Positions 1 to 5,900 of a DNA stretch of 14,197 bases are shown piece by piece (positions within the stretch are counted from its first letter, which is position 1; the number at the start of each line of letters is the position of its first letter). The DNA lies in assembly GCA_013361595.1 (NCBI GenBank), contig JABFXT010000068.1, positions 1 through 14,197 on the forward strand. The letters are read 5' to 3'. The position numbers and the translations under genes were made by a program. The notes beneath the pieces are model-generated. The model did not search any database. It had not been told where the DNA came from and saw only the letters and a list, made by a program, of their open reading frames with translations. Source of the DNA: Nocardia sp. Lineage in GTDB: Bacteria; Actinomycetota; Actinomycetes; Mycobacteriales; Mycobacteriaceae.

Positions 1-94
1 CGACCGCGATGACCCGGTCGCCGCGGGCGAGCAACCGCAGGCCGAGTCCTCGGCCGATACCGTCGGTGCCACCGGCGATCACATAATTGCGCAC
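1..94 (-). CDS. Short-chain dehydrogenase/reductase, N-terminal fragment (gene continues beyond the left edge)
   Basis: Only the first 31 codons are inside the window. They read from a GTG at 94 and begin MRNYVIAGGTDGIGRGLG, which is the first beta strand and the glycine-rich dinucleotide-binding turn of a classical SDR (GGTxGIGxG, residues 8-16, a variant of TGxxxGIG). The start is supported by a GAGGAG ribosome binding site nine bases upstream (read on the minus strand). Family knowledge says NAD(P)(H)-dependent oxidation or reduction of a carbonyl or alcohol; the substrate cannot be told because the catalytic Ser-Tyr-Lys part lies outside. It diverges from the TetR gene at 204, the usual arrangement of a regulator and its target, and its promoter overlaps the operator at 175-190. 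Confidence 0.85.
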   Translation of the reverse strand, partial: MRNYVIAGGTDGIGRGLGLRLLARGDRVIAV

Positions 95-149
95 GGGAAA
101 CGTCTCCTCGGAAAGTTTGGAAATTGGTGGTCACCGGCCGGTGCGACCG

Positions 150-179
150 AGATTAGAGAGCGCGCGTCGATCAAGTCAA
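150..179 (-). promoter_or_regulatory. Promoter of the leftward SDR gene
   Basis: Read on the minus strand: TTGACT (-35, 174-179), an 18-bp spacer, then TAATCT (-10, 150-155). Transcription would begin near 143, giving a leader of about 49 nt that contains the GAGGAG site. The -35 overlaps the palindrome at 175-190, so a bound repressor would block this promoter. Confidence 0.6.
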
Positions 180-190
180 CGATCGATGAC
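175..190. promoter_or_regulatory. Putative TetR operator between divergent SDR and TetR genes
   Basis: The 16 bases GTCAACGATCGATGAC form an inverted repeat with 7 of 8 pairs matching; the only mismatch is the A/A pair 179/186. The site overlaps the -35 of the SDR promoter and fills the 17 bp just upstream of TATGCT (192-197), a likely -10 of the TetR gene. TetR-family proteins usually bind such dyads as dimers and repress themselves and a divergent target. That this TetR binds here is inference. Confidence 0.6.
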
Positions 191-191
191 T

Positions 192-197
192 TATGCT
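192..197 (+). promoter_or_regulatory. Possible -10 of a leaderless TetR transcript
   Basis: TATGCT lies six bases before the ATG at 204, the distance expected if transcription starts on the start codon itself. No ribosome binding site precedes that ATG, which fits leaderless initiation, common in actinobacteria. No good -35 is visible, so this is tentative. Confidence 0.4.
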
Positions 198-203
198 GAC
201 CGG

Positions 204-779
204 ATGCCCCAGCCCCGCCGCCGCGACCGCGCCACCACCCGCGCCGGACTGCTCGCCGCCGCCCGGACCCGTTTCGCCCGGCACGGCTACGACGGCGCCG
301 GCGTCCGCGATATCGCCGGCGATATCGGCGTCGACCCCGCCCTGGTGTTCCGTTACTTCGGATCGAAGAAAGCGCTCTACGCCGAAGCCATGCGACTACC
401 GGTGCCGGAAGGGCTCACCCGTGGCGCGCAGCGACCGGTCCCCCATATCGCCGACGCGATGCTGCGGGAGGTCGTGTTCGGGCAGTGGCCCGAATTCGGT
501 GGCGAGCATCCGCTCGTCGCGATGCTGCGCTCCTCAGGTCATCCGGGTGTCCGGGACGAACTGCGGGACGGAATCTGCGGCGGCTATCTCGGCGACCTCG
601 CGGACCGGATCGACGGGCCGGACGCGCAATTACGTGCCGAGATGGTGGGGGCGTTGTTGATCGGGTTGGGGGTCCTGCGCGATGTCGTCGAAGCTCCCGC
701 GGTGTCCCAGGCGTCGTTCGAACAGGTGCGTGGGCTCGTCGCGGATATGGTCCGTGCCGCCACCGGACCCCGCGGATGA
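204..779 (+). CDS. TetR/AcrR family transcriptional regulator
   Basis: A 191-aa DNA-binding repressor of the TetR family. The N-terminal helix-turn-helix region (about residues 13-59) shows the family pattern: a basic lead-in (RRRDRATTRAGLL), then AARTRFARHGYDGAGVRDI, IGVDPALVFRYFGSKKALY. The rest is the alpha-helical ligand-binding and dimerisation domain, too variable to suggest a ligand. The frame is open back to 87 and another ATG lies at 186, but the family homology starts close to MPQPRRR at 204, and an ATG at 186 would sit inside the palindrome 175-190. It is divergent from the SDR at 1-94, its most likely target along with itself. A GC-rich hairpin follows the stop. Confidence 0.9.
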   Translation: MPQPRRRDRATTRAGLLAAARTRFARHGYDGAGVRDIAGDIGVDPALVFRYFGSKKALYAEAMRLPVPEGLTRGAQRPVPHIADAMLREVVFGQWPEFGGEHPLVAMLRSSGHPGVRDELRDGICGGYLGDLADRIDGPDAQLRAEMVGALLIGLGVLRDVVEAPAVSQASFEQVRGLVADMVRAATGPRG

Positions 780-788
780 ACATCACCG

Positions 789-808
789 CCCGGCCGCCGC
801 GGGCCGGG
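789..808 (+). terminator. GC-rich hairpin after the TetR gene
   Basis: Arms CCCGGCC (789-795) and GGCCGGG (802-808) with a six-base loop, beginning nine bases after the TetR stop codon. No T-run follows, as is common for actinobacterial hairpins. Such short GC palindromes also arise by chance in DNA of this composition, so the terminator role is tentative. Confidence 0.4.
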
Positions 809-867
809 AATCCGGGCGACGGGGCGGTATCGGGCCGGACACATCCCGGGAGCACCACCGCCGGGGC

Positions 868-898
868 TTGACCTGGAGTGCTCTCCAGGTCGTAGCGT
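868..898 (+). promoter_or_regulatory. MerR-type promoter with 19-bp spacer, upstream of LLM gene 942
   Basis: TTGACC (-35, 868-873) and TAGCGT (-10, 893-898) are separated by 19 bp instead of the usual 17. The gap is spanned by the perfect dyad GACCTGGAG-N4-CTCCAGGTC (870-891). A long spacer with a dyad between the two hexamers is the hallmark of promoters activated by MerR-family regulators, which untwist the DNA. No merR gene lies in the window. A similar element occurs at 13404-13434. Confidence 0.7.
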
Positions 899-941
899 GT
901 CCTCGACGGAGAATCCACCACGGCAAGGGGAGACGAATCCG

Positions 942-1808
942 ATGGAACTCGGGTTGCACATACCGATCTTCGAGGTCGACGGCGGGACCGCCGCCATCGC
1001 CGGCGAACTGGCGCAGGTGGGCGCGGCGGCCGAGAACGCCGGGGCGACCTGGCTGTCGTTCATGGACCATTTCTTCCAGATCGAGCCCACCGGGCTGCCC
1101 GCCGAGGCGAACATGCTGGAGGGCTACACCAGCCTCGGGTACATGGCCGCGCACACCTCCACCATCGAGCTCGGCCTGCTGGTGACCGGTGTGACCTACC
1201 GGCATCCCGGACTGCTCGCCAAGATCGTCACCACTCTCGACGTACTGTCCGGCGGCCGCGCCGCACTCGGTATCGGCGCCGCCTGGTTCGAACGCGAACA
1301 CCACGGCCTGGGGATTCCGTATCCGCCGGTCGGGGAACGATTCGACCGGCTGGAGGAAACGCTGCGGATCTGCGCGCAGATGTGGGATCCGAAGAACAAC
1401 GGGCCGTTCGAGGGTGAGCACTACCAGCTGGCGGAGACCCTGTGCTCCCCGCAGCCGCTGCACCGGCCGACCGTGCTCATCGGTGGCGGTGGCGAGAAGC
1501 GGACCCTGAAACTGGTCGCGCGCTACGGGGACGCTTGCAACCTGTTCGCGTCGAGCACCGAGGAGGTGGCACACAAACTCGATGTGCTGCGCCGCCACTG
1601 CGACGATCTGGGCACCGATTACGACCGCATCCGCAAAACCGTCCTCGCGGGCAGCCCCGACCCGACCGCGCACGACGATTTCGTGCGGCAGATGGCCGGG
1701 TACGCGAAGCTCGGTGTGCACACCGCGATCGTGATGCCGCCCGGTGGTTCCCCCGCGGGCTGGGTCGATACGCTCGGCCCGGTCGTACCGCGGCTCGCCG
1801 AACTCTGA
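942..1808 (+). CDS. LLM-class F420-dependent oxidoreductase, Rv1855c-like
   Basis: A 288-aa TIM-barrel enzyme of the bacterial luciferase-like superfamily, cytoplasmic, expected to use coenzyme F420 (F420-dependence is known for most actinobacterial members, not shown here). It begins MELGLHIPIF; the family signature DVLSGGRAALGIGAAW is at residues 100-115 and the cofactor-contacting VLIGGGGEKRTL at 178-189. The N-terminal strand, the WLSFMDHFFQ segment (37-46) and the overall length recall the Rv1855c subfamily. The frame is open back to 897, but the ATG at 942 is preceded by AAGGGGAG (925-932) and coincides with the start of homology. It appears to be a single-gene unit controlled by the MerR-type promoter at 868-898, which would suit induction by a reactive or electrophilic compound. 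Substrate unknown. Confidence 0.9.
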   Translation: MELGLHIPIFEVDGGTAAIAGELAQVGAAAENAGATWLSFMDHFFQIEPTGLPAEANMLEGYTSLGYMAAHTSTIELGLLVTGVTYRHPGLLAKIVTTLDVLSGGRAALGIGAAWFEREHHGLGIPYPPVGERFDRLEETLRICAQMWDPKNNGPFEGEHYQLAETLCSPQPLHRPTVLIGGGGEKRTLKLVARYGDACNLFASSTEEVAHKLDVLRRHCDDLGTDYDRIRKTVLAGSPDPTAHDDFVRQMAGYAKLGVHTAIVMPPGGSPAGWVDTLGPVVPRLAEL

Positions 1809-1851
1809 GGCGTTTCCGCCGTCCCGGCGGCTACCCGGTCATTCCGTAGAT

Positions 1852-1890
1852 CGAGCAGCCCCGGGACGCCGGTCCCGGGGCGTGCGCTCG
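1852..1890. terminator. Strong hairpin between convergent genes, probable bidirectional terminator
   Basis: GCCCCGGGAC (1858-1867) pairs perfectly with GTCCCGGGGC (1872-1881) around a four-base loop, and the outer CGAGC (1852-1856) pairs with GCTCG (1886-1890) across a small internal bulge. It sits in the 97-bp gap between the LLM stop (1808) and the stop of the convergent HEAT gene (1906), so it can serve both transcripts. There is no clear T-run. Confidence 0.7.
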
Positions 1891-1905
1891 ACCGCCGGGT
1901 TCCGG

Positions 1906-2730
1906 TCATCCGCCGGATTCCGGCGACGGCAGACTGTCCCGGACCGCGTCGACGTGTGGCCGCTGCAACGGCCATCGGAGCGCGATGACCGACAGGATCC
2001 CGTCGATGACGGGCATATCGTCGACCAAGGCCGCTGGAACCGGGTGCCGTGAGAGACGGCCGAGCATATTCAGCAGCAGGCTGCCTCCGTGCTCGTTCAT
2101 ACTCGCGACATATCCCGCGACGATTTCGAGTTGCCCGCGGTCACCCAAGCGGTAGGCGACCATCCGGACATCGGTCCCGAACTCGGGATCGTCTCCGTAT
2201 TCGTCGACCAGGTCGGAGATCTCGGCCCGCAGCAACGGTTCGTCGGATTGCAGTAGCGATTCGAGAGCGTACCGGCAGACCGGCACCTCCTCGTCGTCGT
2301 CCCGGATACAGGCGAGCAGTTCGCGTCCCGCCCGCCCCGGGTAGTGCCCGAGCGTCTCGGCGGCCGAAGCGCGCACCAGCCACGCCTCGTCCAGCCGCAA
2401 CATCCTGACCAGTTCGTCGGCCGCGGGTTCATAGTGCACGGTGCAGAACGCTTCGACCGCTTCGGCACGAACGACATCGTCCGCATCGGCAAGCGTCGCC
2501 ATGAGCACCGGACCGACCTGAGCGGCCCGTTCCCCGCCCAGATATCCGACCGCGCGCACCGCCGCAGCCCGCACCTCTTCGTCCTGCGCTGCGAGAATCG
2601 GCAGAATATCCGGAATCGCCACGGAGTCACCGGCTTTGGTCAGCGCGATCAACGCGTCGAATTGCTGCCGAGGATCCCCGGACCGCAACGCCGCTTTCAG
2701 CGATGGGTGTTCCGCGCCTTCGTCCTGCAC
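1906..2730 (-). CDS. HEAT-repeat protein, candidate immunity protein of the toxin cassette
   Basis: A 274-aa soluble protein without signal peptide or membrane segment. Most of it (about residues 8-230) is alpha-helical HEAT/armadillo-like repeats: helix pairs with the pattern D-x-x-V-R-x-x-A-x-x-A-L/V-G recur at 50-63 (DEEVRAAAVRAVGY), 82-95 (DADDVVRAEAVEAF) and 114-128 (DEAWLVRASAAETLG). It is strongly acidic. Such repeats serve as protein-binding scaffolds, and HEAT-repeat proteins occur among predicted immunity proteins of polymorphic toxins. It follows the toxin gene after 35 nt in the same operon and is the last gene before the terminator at 1852-1890, the expected place for immunity. 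The GTG at 2730 is chosen over an upstream TTG at 2760 because GAGGAGGG lies four bases before it. Immunity is inferred from position and composition; the HEAT fold itself is clear. Confidence 0.8.
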   Translation of the reverse strand: MQDEGAEHPSLKAALRSGDPRQQFDALIALTKAGDSVAIPDILPILAAQDEEVRAAAVRAVGYLGGERAAQVGPVLMATLADADDVVRAEAVEAFCTVHYEPAADELVRMLRLDEAWLVRASAAETLGHYPGRAGRELLACIRDDDEEVPVCRYALESLLQSDEPLLRAEISDLVDEYGDDPEFGTDVRMVAYRLGDRGQLEIVAGYVASMNEHGGSLLLNMLGRLSRHPVPAALVDDMPVIDGILSVIALRWPLQRPHVDAVRDSLPSPESGG

Positions 2731-2734
2731 TCTT

Positions 2735-2742
2735 CCCTCCTC
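2735..2742 (-). promoter_or_regulatory. Ribosome binding site that fixes the HEAT-gene start
   Basis: On the minus strand GAGGAGGG is followed by AAGA and then GTG (2730). It is the strongest ribosome binding site in the cassette, whereas the toxin gene just upstream has only a weak one. A better-translated immunity gene would suit a toxin-immunity pair. Confidence 0.7.
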
Positions 2743-2765
2743 GGTACCGGAATCCGGCAACAGGT

Positions 2766-4034
2766 CTAGCGGCCCCCGCCACCGCTGGAATGCCTACAGT
2801 CGTAATACTTCTGAGTTGCTTTGATCCGTTGCAGTCGCTTGCGATCACTGCCGGACTTGGCCTCGTCGAAAAGCTTCGCCAATGCTCCGCATTCGCTCAA
2901 TTTCTCCTGGCCCATCAGATCACGCATTTCGTTTTCGATCCCGGTATCCGCGACGCGCTGCTTGCCGCCTTTCGCCATCTCCGCCACGAACGCGCCGGCA
3001 ACGCCCGCGGCCGCCAGGGCGGCGATCTCGTTCAACTTGCTCTGGATGTCGAGCGGCTGAGCGACCGCCACCATTGCCGCGACTCCCACCCCGACTTCGA
3101 GCATCTGGAACAGGCGGCAAATGTTCCAGAGATTACGGATCCCGCCGGCGGCCCGCGTCACCGCGGCCGCACCGGCGGCCGTCCCGGCCGCCGCTTCGGC
3201 CTCGGCGGGGCCCAGTGTCGCCACACCGACGGTCAGGATCTCGGTCAGCGCGATCACGGCGACCGTTCCCACAGCAATCCAGAACAGGTCCTTCATCAAC
3301 CCGTTGACCTCGCTGTCGAGGTTCGAACGGAAAGCCACGAGTTCGGTGCGGTGCTCCGCGACAGATCCGGACATCGATCGCGAAACCGACGCTACAGCCG
3401 CCGCGCCGCCGGACAGCGTCGACAGATGGTTCTCGACATCTGCGAGGTCCGGTGCAGCCGTGTTCACCTCATGGAAGGTTCCGATGATCTTCTTGATCTC
3501 GTCTGCCGCGTTCTTGACAGCCGCGGCCTCCGCGAACTTCTTCCAGGAATCCGCGGCGGACTGCAAACGGTCACGATCACCGTTCGGTACCGCGTAGGCG
3601 ACCTGTTCAACCAGGCCGGGCACACTGGTATCCAAACCTTTCGCCGAGCCGCCGAAACACGACGGCGGCGGCTCGACCCCGTTCTGGAAAACCAGTCCCT
3701 GGGGTACATGGAACGGCGGCGTGGGCGCGGATCCCTTCGCCGGGTTCGGATCGGCGTTCCAGTTCGCCTGCATCCAGTTGTTGCCGGCGGTGTTCAGAAT
3801 GTTCGAGAAATTGGCGAGGGCATTGGACAGCGAAGCACAGGTACTGAGCAGGTCCATCGCGTTTTCGTCGTAGACGCCCGCCCACGCCTGCACTTTGTCA
3901 TAGCTACCGGCCATATGGCCGGTGTCGTTCAAACCTTTCCACAGCTCCGAAAATGCGGTGAGGAGTTCGCTGTTGACTTTCGCGCACTTCGTAGCGGCAT
4001 CGTAATAGGTCTGTGGGTCGACGGTGATACCCAT
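2766..4034 (-). CDS. WXG-headed putative polymorphic toxin of type VII secretion
   Basis: A 422-aa protein in three parts. Residues 1-95 are helical and resemble a WXG100/LXG targeting domain, with LWKG (31-34) and a second long helix pair ending near NNWMQANW (85-92). Residues 100-250 are a proline-containing linker and helices. Residues 250-352 hold hydrophobic Ala/Gly/Val-rich stretches (251-273, 312-326, 336-351) that could insert in a membrane or help translocation. The last 65 or so residues (about 358-422) form a compact charged domain with C382, K387, D390, K393, D397, K399, R400, R403, K405, K409, C413, R414 and H415, ending in a glycine tail. From memory this tail resembles the 'polymorphic toxin type 34' domain, whose activity I do not know. 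The ATG at 4034 directly abuts the previous stop (TGAATG). Two WXG100-like genes lie upstream and a HEAT gene downstream. That it is a toxin is inferred from architecture and context. Confidence 0.7.
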   Translation of the reverse strand: MGITVDPQTYYDAATKCAKVNSELLTAFSELWKGLNDTGHMAGSYDKVQAWAGVYDENAMDLLSTCASLSNALANFSNILNTAGNNWMQANWNADPNPAKGSAPTPPFHVPQGLVFQNGVEPPPSCFGGSAKGLDTSVPGLVEQVAYAVPNGDRDRLQSAADSWKKFAEAAAVKNAADEIKKIIGTFHEVNTAAPDLADVENHLSTLSGGAAAVASVSRSMSGSVAEHRTELVAFRSNLDSEVNGLMKDLFWIAVGTVAVIALTEILTVGVATLGPAEAEAAAGTAAGAAAVTRAAGGIRNLWNICRLFQMLEVGVGVAAMVAVAQPLDIQSKLNEIAALAAAGVAGAFVAEMAKGGKQRVADTGIENEMRDLMGQEKLSECGALAKLFDEAKSGSDRKRLQRIKATQKYYDCRHSSGGGGR

Positions 4035-4337
4035 TCAGGAATCACCACGCATCATCCTGGAGTTGACGTCTGCCGCTTCGGCATAGGCGCCGTGCGCCGT
4101 CTTCGCGGCATCACTCATTTCCTGGACACCCTGTACGAATTCCCGGGCACCGTCGGCCCAGATCTGGTGTGCGTCCGAATACGCGCGAGCCGCGACGCTT
4201 TCACATCCGGTCCCGCGTAGCGTGGCAACTCGGTCGTCGACCTGGTCGAGTTGATCGGTGATGAAACCGGCCAGACCCGACAAACGAGAAACGACCTGTT
4301 CCAGATGGTCCAGATCGACCGAGAACTCTGTCGTCAT
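4035..4337 (-). CDS. WXG100-like small protein, second export partner (WXG motif lost)
   Basis: A 100-aa helical protein, the normal length for WXG100/Esx proteins, with no signal peptide. Two long amphipathic helices (about 8-40 and 47-88) flank a turn where the family has W-x-G; here the turn reads L-R-G-T-G-C (40-45), so the tryptophan is replaced by glycine. The C-terminal tail has Y85 followed by acidic residues but not an exact YxxxD/E export signal. Known Esx proteins work as helical-hairpin heterodimers in which one partner carries the export signal. Its ATG overlaps the previous gene's stop (ATGA at 4334-4337) and its stop abuts the next ATG, so the three genes are probably translationally coupled. 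It likely pairs with the toxin's N-terminal domain or with the 111-aa neighbour. Confidence 0.75.
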   Translation of the reverse strand: MTTEFSVDLDHLEQVVSRLSGLAGFITDQLDQVDDRVATLRGTGCESVAARAYSDAHQIWADGAREFVQGVQEMSDAAKTAHGAYAEAADVNSRMMRGDS

Positions 4338-4672
4338 CAGAGCCTCAAACTCGAATCGCCCAGGGCCGAGGAGGTGTCACCGTCGGTGACCTCGTAACTG
4401 TCGGCGGTGACGCCGAGTTTCTCCGCCATACCGGTCAACGCTGTCATGATCTGCGCCCCACCGTCGTGGACATCGGTCCAGCCGCTGGCGAACCCATTCG
4501 CGGAAACCCCCGTCCAGCCACTGCTCAGCAAGGACTCCACCTCGGTGGCGGCCGAATCCAGTGCTGCCCGAAGCGCATTCGCGACATAGAAGACATACCG
4601 CCCCACCGCGCGAACGTCCGCCGGAACCACTGAAATATCGTCACCGGAATTCGGTGGACCCCCGTCACTCAC
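4337..4672 (-). CDS. WXG100 family type VII secretion protein with WTG turn and YxxxD signal
   Basis: A 111-aa helical protein from the GTG at 4672, first gene of the cassette. It has the full family signature: W53-T-G55 at the inter-helix turn and Y93-E-V-T-D97 near the C terminus, the YxxxD/E signal recognised by ESX secretion ATPases. It is therefore the cassette member best equipped to be an export signal carrier. The start is uncertain: the frame is open to 4762 with an ATG at 4684, none with a good ribosome binding site. GTG 4672 is favoured because TATGCT lies seven bases before it (4680-4685 on the minus strand), allowing a leaderless transcript, and because more upstream sequence does not look like the family. 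The genes for the ESX secretion machine are not in the window. Confidence 0.75.
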   Translation of the reverse strand: MSDGGPPNSGDDISVVPADVRAVGRYVFYVANALRAALDSAATEVESLLSSGWTGVSANGFASGWTDVHDGGAQIMTALTGMAEKLGVTADSYEVTDGDTSSALGDSSLRL

Positions 4673-4825
4673 AGGCCGGAGCATATCAGCGCAGCCGAAT
4701 ACCCGTCCACGATCGGCCCAAGGATGGCAACCATGGGCAACACGCGTACCGGTGCCGCCCATCAGGGTCGACGCAGACCTTCCGAATCGCCCCGGGACGG
4801 TGCGAGCGATACGGGACGGCCGGGG

Positions 4826-4845
4826 CTACCCGCTGCTACCCGCTG
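4826..4845. repeat. Tandem 10-bp duplication across a stop codon
   Basis: CTACCCGCTG occurs twice head to tail (4826-4835 and 4836-4845). The second unit starts with the complement of the TAG stop of the toroid gene. It looks like a replication-slippage duplication; because the unit carries its own TAG the protein end need not have been disturbed. The rest of the 163-bp gap from 4673 to 4835 shows no convincing promoter or terminator. Confidence 0.6.
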
Positions 4846-5900
4846 CTGACCGGCACGGGTACCGGCCTGGCCGGGCCGGCTTCGGCGGCGAGGTCGCGGA
4901 AGATGCCGTTACCCGCGGTGGTGCGGGAGAGGGCGTCGGCTGCCAGGACGACCGCGGCGCCGGTCCAGGTGGTGCGTTCCACCGGCCAGCGTTTCCCGTC
5001 GGCGTACACCAGCCCGGTCCAGTAGGAGCCGTCGGTCTCGCGCAGATGCTGGATATCGGCGAACAACCGCTGTGCCCGCTCACGGTCGCCCAGGGCGTCC
5101 AGGGCCATGACCAGTTCGCAGGTTTCGGCGCCGGTGACCCAGGGACGGTCGGAGACACATCGGATACCGATATTGCCGACGACGAAGGTGTTCCAGCGTT
5201 CGGCGATGCGGGCGTGCCCGGCACGACCACGGAGCGCACCGCCGAGGACCGGGTAGTACCAGTCCATCGAGTAGCGGTCCTTCGCGGTGAACACCTCGGG
5301 GGTCTCGCGCAGTGCGGTGCCGAGGCGGCCGCGGGCGCGTTCCCATTCCGGATGCGGGTCGCCGAACTGCCGCGCGAGTTCCAGTGCGGCGCCGATACTG
5401 TGGTACATGCTGGCCGAACCGGTCACCAATGCTTCGGGCAGGATATCGGTGCCGTCCCGTAACCAGTAGATCTGGCCCTGTTCGCCTTGGCAGTCGAGGA
5501 CGAGGTCGATCGCCGCGCGCACCACCGGCCACATATCGGAGGCGAACGAGGTATCGCCGGTGACGGCGAGATAGTGCCGGATCCCGGTGGCGATATAGGC
5601 GCAGAAATTGACGTCGGTGGCGGCGTCCTCGATCTCACCGGCACGGAACTGCATGGGCCATGAACCGTCCGGGCGTTGGGTGCGGGCCGACCAGGTGTAG
5701 GCGGCGACGGCTTCGTCCCGCAGCCCGGCCACGGTGAGTGCCATGGCGGATTCGATGTGATCCCACGGATCGGTGTGACCGCCGGAGAACCACGGGATGG
5801 CACCCGAGGACTCCTGTTCGGCGGCGATCGATTGCGCGGTCTGCAGACACTGGCGGCGGGTGAGCACCGAGGGTACCGACGGCAGGTCAACCGGCGGCAC
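4836..5900 (-). CDS. Alpha/alpha-toroid protein, glucoamylase-like or terpene-cyclase-like fold
   Basis: A 354-aa protein rich in Trp, Ala and Gly with regularly spaced helix pairs, typical of (alpha/alpha)6 barrels. A QW-like turn QRPDGSW is at residues 75-81, a related TDGSYW at 289-294, and conserved-looking acid/aromatic clusters GHTDPWDHIE (41-50), DRYSMDWYYPVLGG (208-221) and DRPWVTGAETCELVMAL (251-267). Such folds occur in GH15-type and other six-hairpin glycosidases and in squalene-cyclase/prenyltransferase proteins. Next to a glycosyltransferase and a methyltransferase, a glycan-acting role is more likely than a terpene one, but that is inference. No signal peptide is seen, so it should act in the cytoplasm. 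The GTG at 5900 overlaps the methyltransferase stop by 14 nt, and it is the last gene of the operon that starts at 9216. Confidence 0.7.
   Translation of the reverse strand: MPPVDLPSVPSVLTRRQCLQTAQSIAAEQESSGAIPWFSGGHTDPWDHIESAMALTVAGLRDEAVAAYTWSARTQRPDGSWPMQFRAGEIEDAATDVNFCAYIATGIRHYLAVTGDTSFASDMWPVVRAAIDLVLDCQGEQGQIYWLRDGTDILPEALVTGSASMYHSIGAALELARQFGDPHPEWERARGRLGTALRETPEVFTAKDRYSMDWYYPVLGGALRGRAGHARIAERWNTFVVGNIGIRCVSDRPWVTGAETCELVMALDALGDRERAQRLFADIQHLRETDGSYWTGLVYADGKRWPVERTTWTGAAVVLAADALSRTTAGNGIFRDLAAEAGPARPVPVPVSSG

Noticed and set aside
132..143. Perfect palindrome CACCGGCCGGTG in the SDR leader
   Set aside because: It falls near the expected SDR transcription start but is made of common GC-rich steps; the site at 175-190 is better placed for control, so I do not call it an operator.
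783..1721. A 312-codon minus-strand frame opposite the first LLM gene
   Set aside because: Composition is that of an antisense shadow, and the plus strand encodes a clear luciferase-like enzyme with promoter and ribosome binding site.
2703..4220. A 505-codon open frame on the plus strand
   Set aside because: It lies opposite the WXG-headed protein and its neighbour. High GC keeps antisense frames open; its protein is Arg/His/Gly-rich without a recognisable domain, while the minus-strand genes show family motifs and coupled starts and stops.
4673..4762. Longer start (ATG 4762) for the first WXG100 gene
   Set aside because: The added residues (GGTGTRVAHGCHPWADRG...) do not look like a WXG100 N-terminus and no ribosome binding site precedes them.
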